A stretch of DNA of 64,000 nucleotides from Scilla litardierei. Taxonomy: Eukaryota; Streptophyta; Magnoliopsida; Asparagales; Asparagaceae. The notes beneath the pieces were generated by a model that saw only the letters and a list, made by a program, of their open reading frames with translations, was not told the DNA's origin and did not search any database. The stretch spans positions 42,579,375 to 42,643,374 of the forward strand of contig CM061142.1 of NCBI GenBank assembly GCA_030789695.1, in the 5' to 3' direction. How positions within the stretch are numbered: position 1 is the stretch's first letter; the number at the start of each line of letters is the position of its first letter. The translations under genes and the position numbers were made by a program. Shown one piece after another: positions 11,511 to 22,128 of the stretch.

Positions 11511-11869
11511 GAGTGAGATCGGGCATTGCAGCAACGCCATGGTGTCGGTGAGGGGTTTGAGGACCTCTTGGAGGAGTTTGGTGTTGATTTTTACGGTGGA
11601 AGACCCCAGGCTTGGATATGGAGTATGAAGACTGTAAGGGACCCTGCGGGGCTACACAGACTAGAGATGAGGGGGGGAAATAGTGTAATGGCAAGCAAAG
11701 TGCTTAATTAAAAGTTACTGAAATTAAAGTACAATAAGCAGCGGAAAATAAACAGAGTGCTCAACAACAAACGTAAACATAAGGATTTTACCCTGGTTCT
11801 CCAAAACTTGGGTACGTCCAGCCACACCAATATTCACTACAATTCCCACAAAGAGAAGCGAATACAATC
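11511..11869. repeat. Element F, left part (interrupted by element A)
   Basis: Non-coding repetitive DNA. Its end (TTCCCACAAAGAGAAGCG) is one unit of the hairpin array that resumes at 31680 on the far side of element A, which shows that A inserted into a pre-existing repeat. No coding sequence was seen. Confidence 0.5.
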
Positions 11870-13439
11870 TGTAACGGCCTGATTTCGTCGTACACGTATT
11901 ACCGAAACAAAGACGAATTCAATCGGATTCAAACTAAGTAAATGATTATTTTAATATTTTTCTTAACTCAAATCAGAAAACTGACTTCGTATTCATGATC
12001 GTCGCGAAGATACGAACGCGTGGCTATTTTTTCGTAATTTTCGGAGACATGGCTATTTTTTCGTAATTTTCGGAGACATTCCTATAAAATGATATTTAAT
12101 AACAAAACAATAATTAAATAATAATAATAATAATAAACAATTTAAAAGTAGAAAGCTGAGGCGGCCAACGTGAAAACGTGGGTGCTCTTTTTAAAAACTC
12201 TCACCTAAACTCACCTAATATAATTAATACTATTGACAAAAAAAACCATTGACTAAATCCTAATAATAATAATAATACTTATTTATATTATAACCTCCTT
12301 CAGCTTCCTCCCCCTCACATCTCATCACCGACTCGTCTCTCTCCCTCCCATCTCATCTCCGACTTGCTCCGGCGAACCCCGTCGTCGGCGCCCCTCCAAC
12401 CCAAAGCTCCGCCCCTCTCCTCCTCTTCCTGCACCCCCTCCGAGCCGCACCCTCGTCGCCCTCTTCGACGAGGAAACACCCACAACCCGAGCTCGCCATC
12501 GAGCTGCTCCCGCTGTCGCGCCGCTCTGCTCGCTGTCGAGAACGCCGCCCGCAGCCATATCTCGTCGGAGCCACCCATGCTGAGATCCGCGTTGGCTGCC
12601 CGTCGCCTTCAGTCCCAGTCGTTACTGCTATGCCGAACTCCGGCCACCATCTGTAACACAAAGCCACGACAAAAAAATTAAAGAACTCGAACTTAAAATT
12701 GTGAGTGAAATGTTGTGTGTGTGTGTGTGTGTGTGTGGTTATGATGATATATAGTATATTAGTACATGAAAATGTGGGTTCTTGCATCAGAACAGTAGGC
12801 TAGTTGTTATCCTATTTGTAATCCTAATATAGCCATGTCTGACTACATTGTCTTACTCAATTTTTAATCTCGCTAAATTGAATAACTCTATGGTTCACAT
12901 ATTAAGTTCAAATAGCCTGGACTTCTCCATGAACATAATAGGAGTGAATTTCCCTTTATTAAATAGGGTTTGTTTGATTCTTGCATATGTTAAATATGTG
13001 CTTACGTTTTGTTTCATTCTTTCATTTTTGTTCTCTGTTAATTATTCTTTTTCACTAGCCCCTTTATCCAAGTATCAGTTTTGCTAACAGTTTTAGCTTA
13101 ATTAAAATAAATAAATAAATAAATAAATAAAGAATCTGTTCATATAACTCGTGGCTTGGTCTGTTCATGTAATTACAGATTGCCTCATAATTGTCTACTT
13201 CCATGATATATATTGTTAAGTACTATATATGATATCAAATTTATTTAATATGTAACTCGTAAACAAATTTTAGGGTTACAAATAGGCTCCAGGCCCAAAT
13301 GAACAGGCTATCAAATTTATTAAAAATATTTCAACATATGCACTTAAACAAATTTTAGGGTTTATGACTGTAAATTAAAATGGCCTACAGGCCAGAGGCC
13401 CGTTCTCCCAAAAATACTCATTTTGTTTATTATCAATTG

Positions 13440-14070
13440 TGTTAATAACTGGGCTTCTGGCCCAGCAGAGGAGGCCATTGTCTCTTCTCCCTCTTACCCT
13501 AATTAGGGCTTTAATTGGGAAAAGTGGGATTGAGGAGAAAGAGAAAAACAGCCGTCGTGAGAGTCGAAAAGACAATCCTTTTTCCCTTACACTAAGAACG
13601 TGACAGGTGTGAGGGGAAACAGTGTTCCCTCCAATTAATTTTGAGCCAATTTCTCATTACTCCACAGATTCGTAATATTGAGCCAATTTTGAGGAATGAA
13701 GTTGAGCCAATTGCTCCACAGACAACTAGCCTTGACGAGTCAAAATTGGTGCCCTCCAAATTTGGAGTAATGGGGAGTAATGAAATTTCCATTACTCCAC
13801 AGACAACTGGCATTGTCTAGTGGCATTGACGGCTTCCCTCCACCCATCCCCGGCCTCGAATCCTGCTGGGATATCTTCAGGTATTGTTTTCTTGTTTAAC
13901 ATCATAGTAAATTATCATCACCAAAACTGTAAATTTTTTTTTAAATTCTAACCTTTTTTGTTGGGTGGTTTAGAATGAGTGTGGAAAAGTATCCAGGCAA
14001 TCAAATGCTCGGACGCCGTGAGATTGACGACGGAAAGGTTTTGTTCCGTTGACTGTTTGCTCCTCTTTTC
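13440..14070 (+). pseudogene. Gene-head-like fragment inside G
   Basis: A plant-promoter-like stretch (GGCCCA-type motifs, ACCCTAATTAGGGC) leads into a leader near 13550. A GGCTTCCCTCC... segment ends in CTTCAG|GTATTG (donor near 13880). After a T-rich stretch, GTGGTTTAG (near 13974) precedes ATGAGTGTGGAAAAG, an open frame reading MSVEKYPGNQMLGRREIDDG then KVLFR before a stop near 14050. The layout resembles exon-intron-exon, but the peptide was not recognised and the donor/acceptor pairing is inference. Confidence 0.35.
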
Positions 14071-14536
14071 TTATCGATTTATTGAATTTTTTTATAAAAA
14101 TAATTCTTCTTTAGGCTGGAAAATATGCGTAGATGACATACAGAGAAGCGAGCAGGGACAGAGCCCCCATTCGGGGAGGGGGGGAGTCGAACAGTTGGTT
14201 TTTTTTAAAAAAAATTAATTAATTTTTGATATTGTTTATAGCAGATTTGAAACAAGCCGAAAATAGGTTGTAAAAAATCATAGCTAAATTAAATTTTTGT
14301 TTGTAACTATCTACGGGATCGAAGAACATTACCTCTAGATTAAAAAATCTAGGGACGATCGTTAAATTTGAGATCCGTAGAAAATTAAGCTCCCGATACG
14401 CTCCAAAGAAAAATCCCCGCAATTCTTCGCCGCAACGGATTACCGCAACAACAGATTCCTTCGCGCGTAGGGGTTTGATTTTTGGTAGGGGACGGGAAGA
14501 AAAGCTCAAAAAAGAAGAGCGGGCGTGCTGATAACG

Positions 14537-14690
14537 TGTTAATAGAGGATCAACCTGGCGAATAGCCATGGTACTTTATTTATAGAAATCACATGATGAG
14601 TTAGGAGTCCAAGGGACTCCCCACTAAGTAAGTGGGGAGTAATGGGGAGATGTTAAGGGAGGAGGCCAAAGGCCTCCTCAACTCACAACA
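14537..14690 (-). repeat. 154-bp LTR of insertion G
   Basis: On the minus strand it starts TGTTGTGAG and ends CTATTAACA, has a TATAAATA box (plus positions about 14577-14584), and is followed by CGTTATCAGCACG, a primer-site-like sequence also seen near position 133. The very short LTR suits small copia (Ale-like) or TRIM elements. No second LTR was found, so this may be a remnant. Confidence 0.6.
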
Positions 14691-15336
14691 CTAATATATA
14701 TGTTTAGTTTATAAAATGTTTATAATAGTATATTACACATATTCATACATAGTTTAGTATACCGGTAATTAAATTAGTTAAGAACTTCATTTGATACCAA
14801 ATCCGTGATACTGATACAACGTGCCTCACGTTGCGATCACTGGGACTCCCACCATCGCAAACAGGCAAGTATTTATTGTAATTGAATGTTAGGACAAACT
14901 GCCTAATTTGATGCTAAAACCATATTATGAAAATATTTGTTAACTTTAATAACCAAATTGCATGTTCATATCTTGCTGTTGTACCTAATTAAAATGGACT
15001 TTCATATCAAATGTTACTTCGGTAAAGAAATACTTTTTTCCCCTGCAAGTCGTCAATCGAAACAAATTGAACAGAGGGTATGACACAACCCTTGGAGTAT
15101 AATGAGAACTCATCGATTACAGATGAAGAATAAAACTAATCGGTGACTGGCTATGACACTTGTGTGGGGTTGGTCCTTAGTAGTAGGGTTAGTAGATGTA
15201 GCTTGACCACCTTACGGCTACCTCCATAACCACACCAATGGAGGCAAGGATGAAGGCGTCACGGTAAACCGCCGATGATAGGGTGCATCAAGTACATACT
15301 ACCAACCCGGACATGAACTTATCACAAGCATAATAA

Positions 15337-15636
15337 ATGAAAGATACAACTGTTTTACTCTTGAACTGCAAATTCATATGTGCCCATACTTTACGTTCTG
15401 CACTTTTTCATAAATATGTACTAACGCTTTTTGTTCAATTGCAAGTTGTTCTTAATTCTTTTACTTTAAATATCTTACCAAGCTATTCGCTGACATATAT
15501 TTCTTGTGTTGTGAAATATATGTTAGGTTCAGAGACAGATTACCTTCAAGACCCCGCCTTTGAGAATCCTACCTTAGAGGAGGACCCCACTGATCAGAGT
15601 TACGAGGACGCTGAGGTCCTCCCTGCTGAAGACTAG
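15337..15636 (+). CDS. LTR-embedded small ORF with acidic C-terminus, 5' LTR copy
   Basis: A 99-codon frame: a hydrophobic first half, then from an internal ATG (15520) a 38-residue acidic tail (MLGSETDYLQDPAFENPTLE, then EDPTDQSYEDAEV). The same frame is open in the 3' LTR (31073-31372), with about ten residue changes. Acidic segments at the matching LTR position occur in H (63012-63152), D (41231-41353) and B (minus, 32945-33000). Translation is unproven. Because TTAG|G lies just before the acidic part, it could instead be an exon joined to an upstream LTR exon. Confidence 0.3.
   Translation: MKDTTVLLLNCKFICAHTLRSALFHKYVLTLFVQLQVVLNSFTLNILPSYSLTYISCVVKYMLGSETDYLQDPAFENPTLEEDPTDQSYEDAEVLPAED
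15493..15523 (+). promoter_or_regulatory. Perfect 11-bp stem-loop at the acidic ORF start
   Basis: ACATATATTTC (15493-15503) and GAAATATATGT (15513-15523) pair perfectly across a 9-nt loop; the internal ATG of the acidic frame lies in the 3' arm. The 3' LTR copy has one mismatch. Element D has an unrelated 13-bp stem at the same place. Confidence 0.55.
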
Positions 15637-15944
15637 AACATTGTTGCAGTCTTTATCTATTTTAGTTATATTTGTTATTTTCAGGTGTGTTTGCATTCAG
15701 CAGATTGTACGGCCATGCTAGGCCTAAGTCACTTTGTGTACTTTGATTTAAAAACGCTGAAATAAAATTTGTAATAAATATTTGTGCTGTTTCTGAGGAA
15801 TTCGCGTGCAGGGACCTGCTTGCTAAACAATGCTTATTGTGCTTACGTCAAGGAAGGAAAAAAATGTACTCCTTCCTTATTTTAAGCACATGCGGACCCA
15901 CTCACGTCCTCGCTCCCAAGTACAATGAGGAGCGGGACGTGACA

Positions 15945-16078
15945 GGTTTAAGTGGTGCCCCATGCAGGTCTCCTCCTCTTGCATTTTGCAAGACACTTCA
16001 GAAACAGTATAGATATTATTACTAACCAGCTCGTTTAAATAAACTTGTACACAAATGTTTACCTTGTCTGTTTACAGC
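15945..16078 (+). promoter_or_regulatory. Element A leader with primer-site region
   Basis: Directly after the LTR end, GGTTTAAGTGGTGCCCC and then ATGCAGG match the start of element D's interior (GGTTTTAGTGGTGGCCC, ATGCAGG). The shared block is the likely minus-strand primer site; the TGG eight bases in fits a tRNA 3' CCA end, but the tRNA was not identified. Confidence 0.5.
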
Positions 16079-17186
16079 ATGGCAGGAAGGCACAACACTC
16101 GAAATGGGAATGGAGTCAACGGGAACGGTACTCCCGACATCAATGAACTCCTAAGTGTTATGAGAGTCATGCTGGAGATCCAGCAGCAGCTGATTCAGCA
16201 AGGACGACAAGTTGCGCCACCTGCACCATCGCCTCCTCCTCAAGCTACACCCGGAGCCAAGCAATTTCGGGAGCTGAACCCAAAGAGCTTCTCGGGAACA
16301 GAAGGGCCAATAGGAGCTGAAGAATGGGCCAGGAGTACGGAAGATGATCTGAGTCTTTCCTGTTTTGATCAAGCTAGATGGGTTGAAGTCGCCAAGAAGC
16401 AACTGACGGGCAAAGCACGAAACTGGTGGGATAGGGAAGAAGCCCGTCTGGTTAAGCCCATCAACTGGGCCATGTTTCGAGAGCATTTTGACGCTCAATA
16501 TTTTCCTCGATCAGCTAAGAGGGAACTGCATCAACGCTTTGTCAATCTGAAGCAAGGCAATCGGACAGTTGATGAATACGAGGCGAAATTCTCTATGCTC
16601 AGTCGATTTGCTCCACACCTAGTGGAGGATCCCGAAGACTGCTCATATCAATTTCTCCAGGGTCTGAACCTGGAAACTCAGGGTTCGATGTCTTCGACGA
16701 ACCCAACCACACTTCAGGGAGTGTTGGACGCTGCCATGGAGCATGAGTGTATTCAGAGGCGTAAGCAGGCGCTTCAGATCAGAGGAAATAGACGTCCACC
16801 AGAGCCACCCAGGGGAAATCTCAGGCCTACTCACTCTGTACAATTCAAGAGGCCTGCTGCTCCTGCTAACAATCGACCTCAGATGGTATGCTTTCACTGC
16901 AAGCGGACTGGTCATCTCAAGAAAGACTGCAGAGAGCTGCTGAACCAATGTCTGATATGAGGAGCTTCAACACATGCTACCAGAGACTGTCCTCGCCACA
17001 CCAACAAGCCGATGACTGCTGGACCTTCTGGACTTGTTCAGCGTGGAGCTTCTGGACTGAATCAACGTGGACCACCTTTGGCTCCACAGCAGAGAGCTTA
17101 TGATCAGGCAAGGCAGAACCAGCCGAGACGTCAGGTTTTCACCATGATGGCCGCTGAGGCTGAGACCGATGAACAAGTGATCTCTG
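16079..17186 (+). pseudogene. Element A gag
   Basis: The ATG at 16079 opens MAGRHNTRNGNG. The retrotransposon gag (capsid) domain is clear: AEEWARSTEDD, ARNWWDRE, FREHFDAQYFP, ELHQRFVNLKQGNRTVDEYE and FLQGL. Two CCHC zinc knuckles follow. The first is intact (CFHCKRTGHLKKDC); the second is broken because its second Cys codon is TGA (16958-16960), leaving CLI*GASTHATRDC. The frame then continues to VFTMMAAEAETDEQVISG at a predicted splice donor. Gag packages the element's RNA into cytoplasmic particles; this copy could make only a truncated form. An upstream ATG at 16055 is in frame but less likely. Confidence 0.88.
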
Positions 17187-17283
17187 GTAATACCTAAACT
17201 CCTCTTTTATAATGATTATAGTATGATTATATATGTGTGCTTGATTGCTTATCCTTAACTAAGGTAATTCCCCTATATGCTAG
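17187..17283 (+). other. Predicted GT-AG intron between gag and protease
   Basis: The 97-nt segment begins GTAATACC and ends ATGCTAG. It contains stops, while the flanking frames join in phase across it (…VISG then VILVAS…). It is AT-rich (about two thirds) relative to its flanks. Element B has a recognisably related segment at the same codon (63832-63977). It may be a true intron or a small ancestral insertion. Confidence 0.6.
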
Positions 17284-18115
17284 GTGTTATCTTAGTAGCC
17301 TCTCATCTAACCTTATCTCTTTTTATTCTGGAGCCACACACTGCTTCATATCCCGAGGATTTGTAGAGAAACATTCTATTCATATTGACCCTCTACCTAA
17401 TTGCTGGAACATCACTACTGGGAGTGGAGTAGTTAAAACGTCTAGTGGCTGTCGATCTTGCCATGTAGTGATCTATGGACACGAGTTATTTGCAGATTTT
17501 ATGATAGTCGACATGCCAAACTTTGATGCAATATTCGGCATGGACTGGTTAGGAAATTTCTACACTACTATCGATTGTCACAAAAAGAAAGTTGTATTTG
17601 AAATCCCTGATCATCCTGTGTTTGAATTTACAAGCGGAGATCGTTTACTTGGACCTATCAAATTTCGGGCCAAACTGAACGAAGAAATCATTGCATCGAT
17701 GCAAGTTGAGTCCGAGAAGCATAGAGTTGTTCGAGATTTTGAAGACGTATTCCCTGAAGTTATTTCGGGTTTACCGCCAGATCGAGCTCTGGAGTTCACC
17801 ATTGACTTGATGCCGAACACTCAACCTATTTTGAAGGCACCTTATCGCATGGCTCCTGCTGAACTGGAAGAACTTCGAAAACAACTCGACGACCCGTTGC
17901 AGAAGGGATTGATACATCCCAGCGTATCTCCTTGGGGTGCGCCAGTTATTTTGGTCAAGAATAAGGATGAATCAAGAAGGATGTGTATGGATTACCGAGA
18001 ACTGAACAAGGTAACTATAAAGAACAAGTACCCGCTTCCACGCATTGACGACATCTTCGATCAACTCGGCAGATCATAAGTATTCTCTAAACTGGATCTC
18101 TGAAGTGGTTATCAT

Positions 18116-18229
18116 CAAGTGAAGGTTAGGAGTGAAGATATTTTGAAGACGGCATTCCAGATCAAGTATGGGCAAGTGAAGGTTAGGGGTGAAGATATTT
18201 TGAAGACGGCATTCCAGACCAAGTATGGG
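18116..18229 (+). repeat. In-frame 57-bp tandem duplication in RT
   Basis: 18116-18172 and 18173-18229 each encode QVKVR(S/G)EDILKTAFQ and then (I/T)KYG. The copies differ by two substitutions (S/G and I/T). Related RTs have one copy before [10 protein letters not shown], so this enlarges the region upstream of the catalytic loop without breaking the frame. Confidence 0.95.
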
Positions 18230-19762
18230 CACTACGAATTCGTAGTCATGCCATTCGGTGTGACTAATGCCCCAGCTGTATTCATGAATCTTATGAACAT
18301 GATTTTCTATGAGTTCTTGGATAAGTTCGTTGTGATCTTCATCGACGACATCTTGGTCTACTCAAAGAATGAAGAAGAGCATGCCAAGCATCTGCGGATT
18401 GTATTGTACCCATTGCGACATCATCGGTTATATGCCAAGTACAGCAAGTGTGAATTTTGGTTGGACTGAATTGCATTCCTCGGGCATGTGGTATCGGGCG
18501 ACGGTATCTCTGTCGACCTGGAGAAAGTTACCTCCGTCAGGAATTGGCCGAATCCTCGATCAGCATCAGATATCAGGAGTTTCCTAGGATTGGCAGGTTA
18601 TTACTGTCGATTCGTCAAGGACTTTTCAAAGATTGCTTAGCATATGACTCTCTGACGAGGAAGGATATCAAGTTCATCTGGTCCGAGCCATGGGAGAAAG
18701 CATTTAAAGAATTGAAGACGAAGCTGACAACTGCACCAGTTTTAGCTATACCAGACAGAATTGGAGGATTTGAAGTATATTGTGACCCATCTGGCAAGGG
18801 TCTCGGATGCGTACTACATCAACATAGTCATGTTGTAGCGTATGCTTCTCGACAACTGACTCATAAGAAGAATTATCCAACTCATGATCTGGAGTTAGCT
18901 GCAGTTATATTTGCTCTGAAGATTTGGAAACATTTTTCTATTGGGCGAGCAAGTCAAGATCTTCACCGATCACAAAAGTTTGAAGTACATCTTCACCCAG
19001 AATGAGCTCAATATGAGGCAACGAAGATGGTTAGAGCTTATAGCGGATTATGATATTGATCTCCAATATTATCCAGAAAAAGTAAATGTCGTACCAGATG
19101 CTTTGAGTCGTTTACCAGCGATTATGACTCTCACAGCTCAATGGAGACTTCATCAAGCAATGAGAGAGTTAGAGATTGAAGTTATTTTACCCAGGACTTC
19201 AGCAACATGGATGAATATGCAAATCCAGTCTACTATCGTGGATGGGATTAAAGCTACACAGTCTGGAGATGCAAAGTTACAGAAGATCAAGGCACAGGTG
19301 GAATCAGGTCTTCGAACGGATTTTCTCATCCATGAAGACGGATCGTTGAGGTATGGCAGTAGAATTTGCATGCCTTCAGGCGATATCCGAGAAGAGCTCA
19401 TGAATGAAGCACATAGCTCTACATACTCTATTCGTTCTGGTGGAACCAAGATGTACAAGGATCTTCGTCTAAATTTTTGGTGGCATGGTATGAAGAGGAG
19501 CATAGCTCGAAGCGTCGCCAAGTGCCTTGTGTTTCAGCAAGTGAAGGCTGAGCATCATCGCACTGCTGGATTGCTTCAACCTCTGCCTATTCCAGAATGG
19601 AAGTGGCAGCTTATCACTATGGATTTCGTGACTGGACTACCTCGAAGTACTAAGCAGAGTGATGCGATTTGGGTGATTGTTGACCGATTAACCAAATCAA
19701 CACATTTCATACCTTTCCGAGTAGGACAATCTACGAAAATACTTGCTAAGAAGTATATGGAA

Positions 19763-19832
19763 GTAATGATTTATCCTATACCTTTAAAACTTCTTTCTAG
19801 CATGCGTTGTGATATAATCAATAATAGTGCAG
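19763..19832 (+). other. Predicted 70-nt GT-AG intron in the integrase core
   Basis: After ATGGAA the sequence GTAATG...AGTGCAG interrupts the core domain; the following GAGATTGTTCGACTTTATGG resumes the expected EIVRLYG in phase. The segment carries the stop that ends the upstream frame near 19876 if it is read through. Its ends match plant splice consensus and its length is near the minimum for plant introns. No second copy is available to test ancestry. Confidence 0.5.
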
Positions 19833-20871
19833 GAGATTGTTCGACTTTATGGAGTTCCAGTGAGCATTGTCTCTGATCAGGACACTAGATTCACATCTCA
19901 ATTTTGGAAGAGTCTGTAATCCAATATGGGTGCTAGTCTTAGTTTCAGCACTGCGTATCACCCGCAGACGGATGGCCAATCAGAGCGTACCATCTAGATA
20001 TTAAAGGATATGTTACGAGCTTGTATGCTGGATTTCAAAGGCCCATGGAAAGATCATCTATACCTGGTAGAGTTTGCCTATAACAATAGCTACCAAGCCA
20101 GCATTGGCATGGCCCCATTTGCAACACTCTATGGAAGAAAATGTCGATCCCCTGCTGAGCTGGAATGAAATTGGTGATCAAGAATTATTGGGCCCAGAAA
20201 TGATTGTTGAAGCTGTGGACGTAGGGCGTACCATCAGAGACAAACTTCGCATTACGCAAGCCCGATACAAGCACTGGGCTAACGTGAAGCGTCATCATCT
20301 AGAGTTTCAACCTGAAGATTATGAATTCCTGAAGATATCTCCTAATCAGGGATTGATAAGATTTGGAAGAAGAGGAAGCTCAGTCCGAGATTCATTGGAC
20401 CCTTCGATGTATTGGAACGAGTTGGAGAAGTAGCCTATCGTATGGCGTTACCACCTTCACTGGAGGGAGTGCATGATGTGTTTCATGTCTCCTAGCTGCG
20501 TCGTTATATCAGTGATCCTACTCATGTAGTTGACCACTCAGAGATCACAGTGCGACCAGATCTTACCTACGAGCAGCAGCCAGTACAGATTCTGGATCGA
20601 TGTCAGAAGACTCTTAGGAATAGAGTCGTTGACCTCGTAAGAGTGATGTGGTGTCACGACTCGACTGGAGAATCCACATGGGAGCGGGAAGACGATATGC
20701 AAGAACGCTACCCTTATCTATTCATCTAGTATGTTGATATTAATAGTAAGTATTCTTAAACATAATCTCTTGTTTTCTTGATGCTATTATATCACGTTAT
20801 ATATATTTCATGCTATTTACAACTTAGTTTACTAGGTTGTTTTGTCTAAATTCCAAGGACGGAATTTTTAT

Positions 20872-20884
20872 AAGGAGGGTAGAA
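20872..20884 (+). promoter_or_regulatory. Element A polypurine tract
   Basis: AAGGAGGGTAGAA directly abuts the 3' LTR start. The extended context (TTCC.AGG.CGGAAT ... AAGG.GGGTAGAA) is shared with element D, and a related form occurs in B. Confidence 0.75.
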
Positions 20885-21701
20885 TATAACGGCCTGATTT
20901 AGTCGTACACGTATTTCCGTAACAAAAACAAATTCAATCAGATTCAAAATGAGTAAATTATTTTTTTATATTTTTTCTAACTCAAATCAGAAAACGGACT
21001 TCGTATTCATGATCGTCGTGAAGATACGAACGCGTGGCTATTTTTCCGTAATTTAAGAGACAGTCCTATAAAATGATATTTAATAACAAAACAATAATTA
21101 AATAATAATAATAATAATAATAAAACAATTTAAAAAATAGAAAGCTGAGGCAGCCCACGTGAAAACGTGGGTGCTCTTTTTCAAAACTCTCACCTAAACT
21201 CACCTAATATAATTAATACTATTGACTGAAAAAACCATTGGCTAAATCCTAATAATAATAATACTTATTTATATTATAACCTCCTTCAGCTTCCCCCCCC
21301 CCCCCACATCTCATCATCGACTCGTATCTCTCTCTCCCATCTCATCTCCGACTTACTCCGGCGAACCCTGCCGTCGGTGCCCCTCCGACCCAAAGCTCCG
21401 CCCCTCTCCACCTCTTCCTGCACCCCCTCCGAGCCGCACCCTCATTGCCCTCTTCGACGAGGCAACGCCCACATCCTGAGCTCGCCACCGAGCTGCTCCC
21501 GACGTCGCGCTGCTCTGCTCGCTGTCGGGAATGCCGCCTGTAGCCACCTCTCGTCGGAGCCTCCCCTGTCGAGATCCGCACCGGTAGCCCGTCGCCTTCA
21601 GTCCCAGTCGCTGCTGCTACGCCGAACTCTGGCCACCATCTGTAACACAAAGCCACGACAAAAAAAATAAAGAACTCGAACTTAAAACTGTGAGTGAAAT
21701 G

Positions 21702-21702
<1 letters not shown>

Positions 21703-21749
<47 letters not shown>
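21703..21749. repeat. (TA)n microsatellite
   Basis: About 47 bp of alternating TA at the left border of the foldback element, where the intact LTR copy has (TG)n. Confidence 0.95.
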
Positions 21750-21751
<2 letters not shown>

Positions 21752-22064
21752 AAAAAGGGGATCTAAGGTGCCTCCTTAGATGAAAATCTAAGGAGGCGCC
21801 GCCATTTCCCCCCATCTCCTACAATTTTTTTGGAGATTTTTTTTCATGGGGTTGTTGTTCACATCATGGATGATCAACATACTAAATTTCAAGAGATTCC
21901 AATACTTTTTGAGCCACCATCTACCTCTTACAATTTCAACGGTCTAAAAACGTGCTGAAAACCCCACGAAGTTGCAAGGGGTAGATGGGGGCTCAAAAAG
22001 TATTGGAATCCCTTGAAATTTGGTATGTTGATCATCCACAACGTAAACAATAAACCCATCCCTT

Positions 22065-22070
<6 letters not shown>
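21750..22070. mobile_element. TA-flanked foldback element, copy 1
   Basis: A 320-bp unit between two (TA)n tracts. The outer end has a small hairpin (CTCCTTAGATGAAAATCTAAGGAG, given here as stem CTCCTTAGAT/ATCTAAGGAG). Inner arms of about 65-70 bp (around 21865-21938 and 21980-22045) are reverse complements, with GATGATCAACATAC and GGTATGTTGATCATC as landmarks. There is no coding sequence. Elements embedded in (TA)n recall the rice Micron type; the family assignment is inference. Confidence 0.65.

Positions 22071-22126
<56 letters not shown>
22071..22126. repeat. (TA)n microsatellite
   Basis: 56 bp of alternating AT separating the two foldback copies. Confidence 0.95.

Positions 22127-22128
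<2 letters not shown>

Larger units (their letters stand above)
13229..14697. mobile_element. Insertion G in the 5' LTR: copia-like short LTR plus gene-like fragment
   Basis: The segment is absent from the element A 3' LTR, where the flanks join directly near 30440. Its right part is a minus-strand 154-bp LTR (14537-14690) with leader (14219-14536). Its left part (13440-14070) looks like the head of a plus-strand plant gene. An exact target duplication could not be set because the left junction lies in TATATA sequence. It could be a retroelement that carried a gene fragment or two successive insertions. Confidence 0.65.
11870..15944 (+). repeat. Element A 5' LTR (contains insertion G)
   Basis: Begins TGTAACGGCC and ends GCGGGACGTGACA. 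It aligns with the 3' LTR except for 13229-14697, which the 3' copy lacks. It contains a GC-rich region with a 105-residue open frame (12364-12681; the 3' LTR counterpart at 21377-21670 is 97 residues), a short (TG)n at about 12714-12738, an (AAAT)n tract at about 13107 and, near its end, the conserved acceptor-like site and acidic mini-ORF. Confidence 0.9.
17284..20729 (+). pseudogene. Element A pol (protease, RT, RNase H, integrase, chromodomain-like tail)
   Basis: Order: protease ([21 protein letters not shown]); RT ([55 protein letters not shown], catalytic FIDD at 18338-18349); RNase H (YCDPSGKGLGCVL, HDLELAAVIFALKIWKH); integrase (MDFVTG, VSDQDT and QSERT supply D, D, E); and a C-terminal tail TWEREDDM...YPYLFI. 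Damage: protease active-site Asp is Tyr (TAT 17325-17327); stops at 18077, 18101, 18467, 18638, 19917, 19995 and about 20493; frameshifts near 18943, 20150 and 20380; a 57-bp duplication in RT; the integrase HHCC finger has lost a His (Arg) and a Cys (Phe). A second intron-like segment lies at 19763-19832. Confidence 0.92.

Noticed and set aside
12315..12787. Minus-strand frames in the A LTR GC-rich part (also near 21.35 kb)
   Set aside because: GC-rich leader composition with no domain; counterpart frames in the other LTR are disrupted differently.
14219..14569. 116-codon minus-strand frame as a gene
   Set aside because: It starts within the short LTR and runs through the primer site and leader of insertion G.
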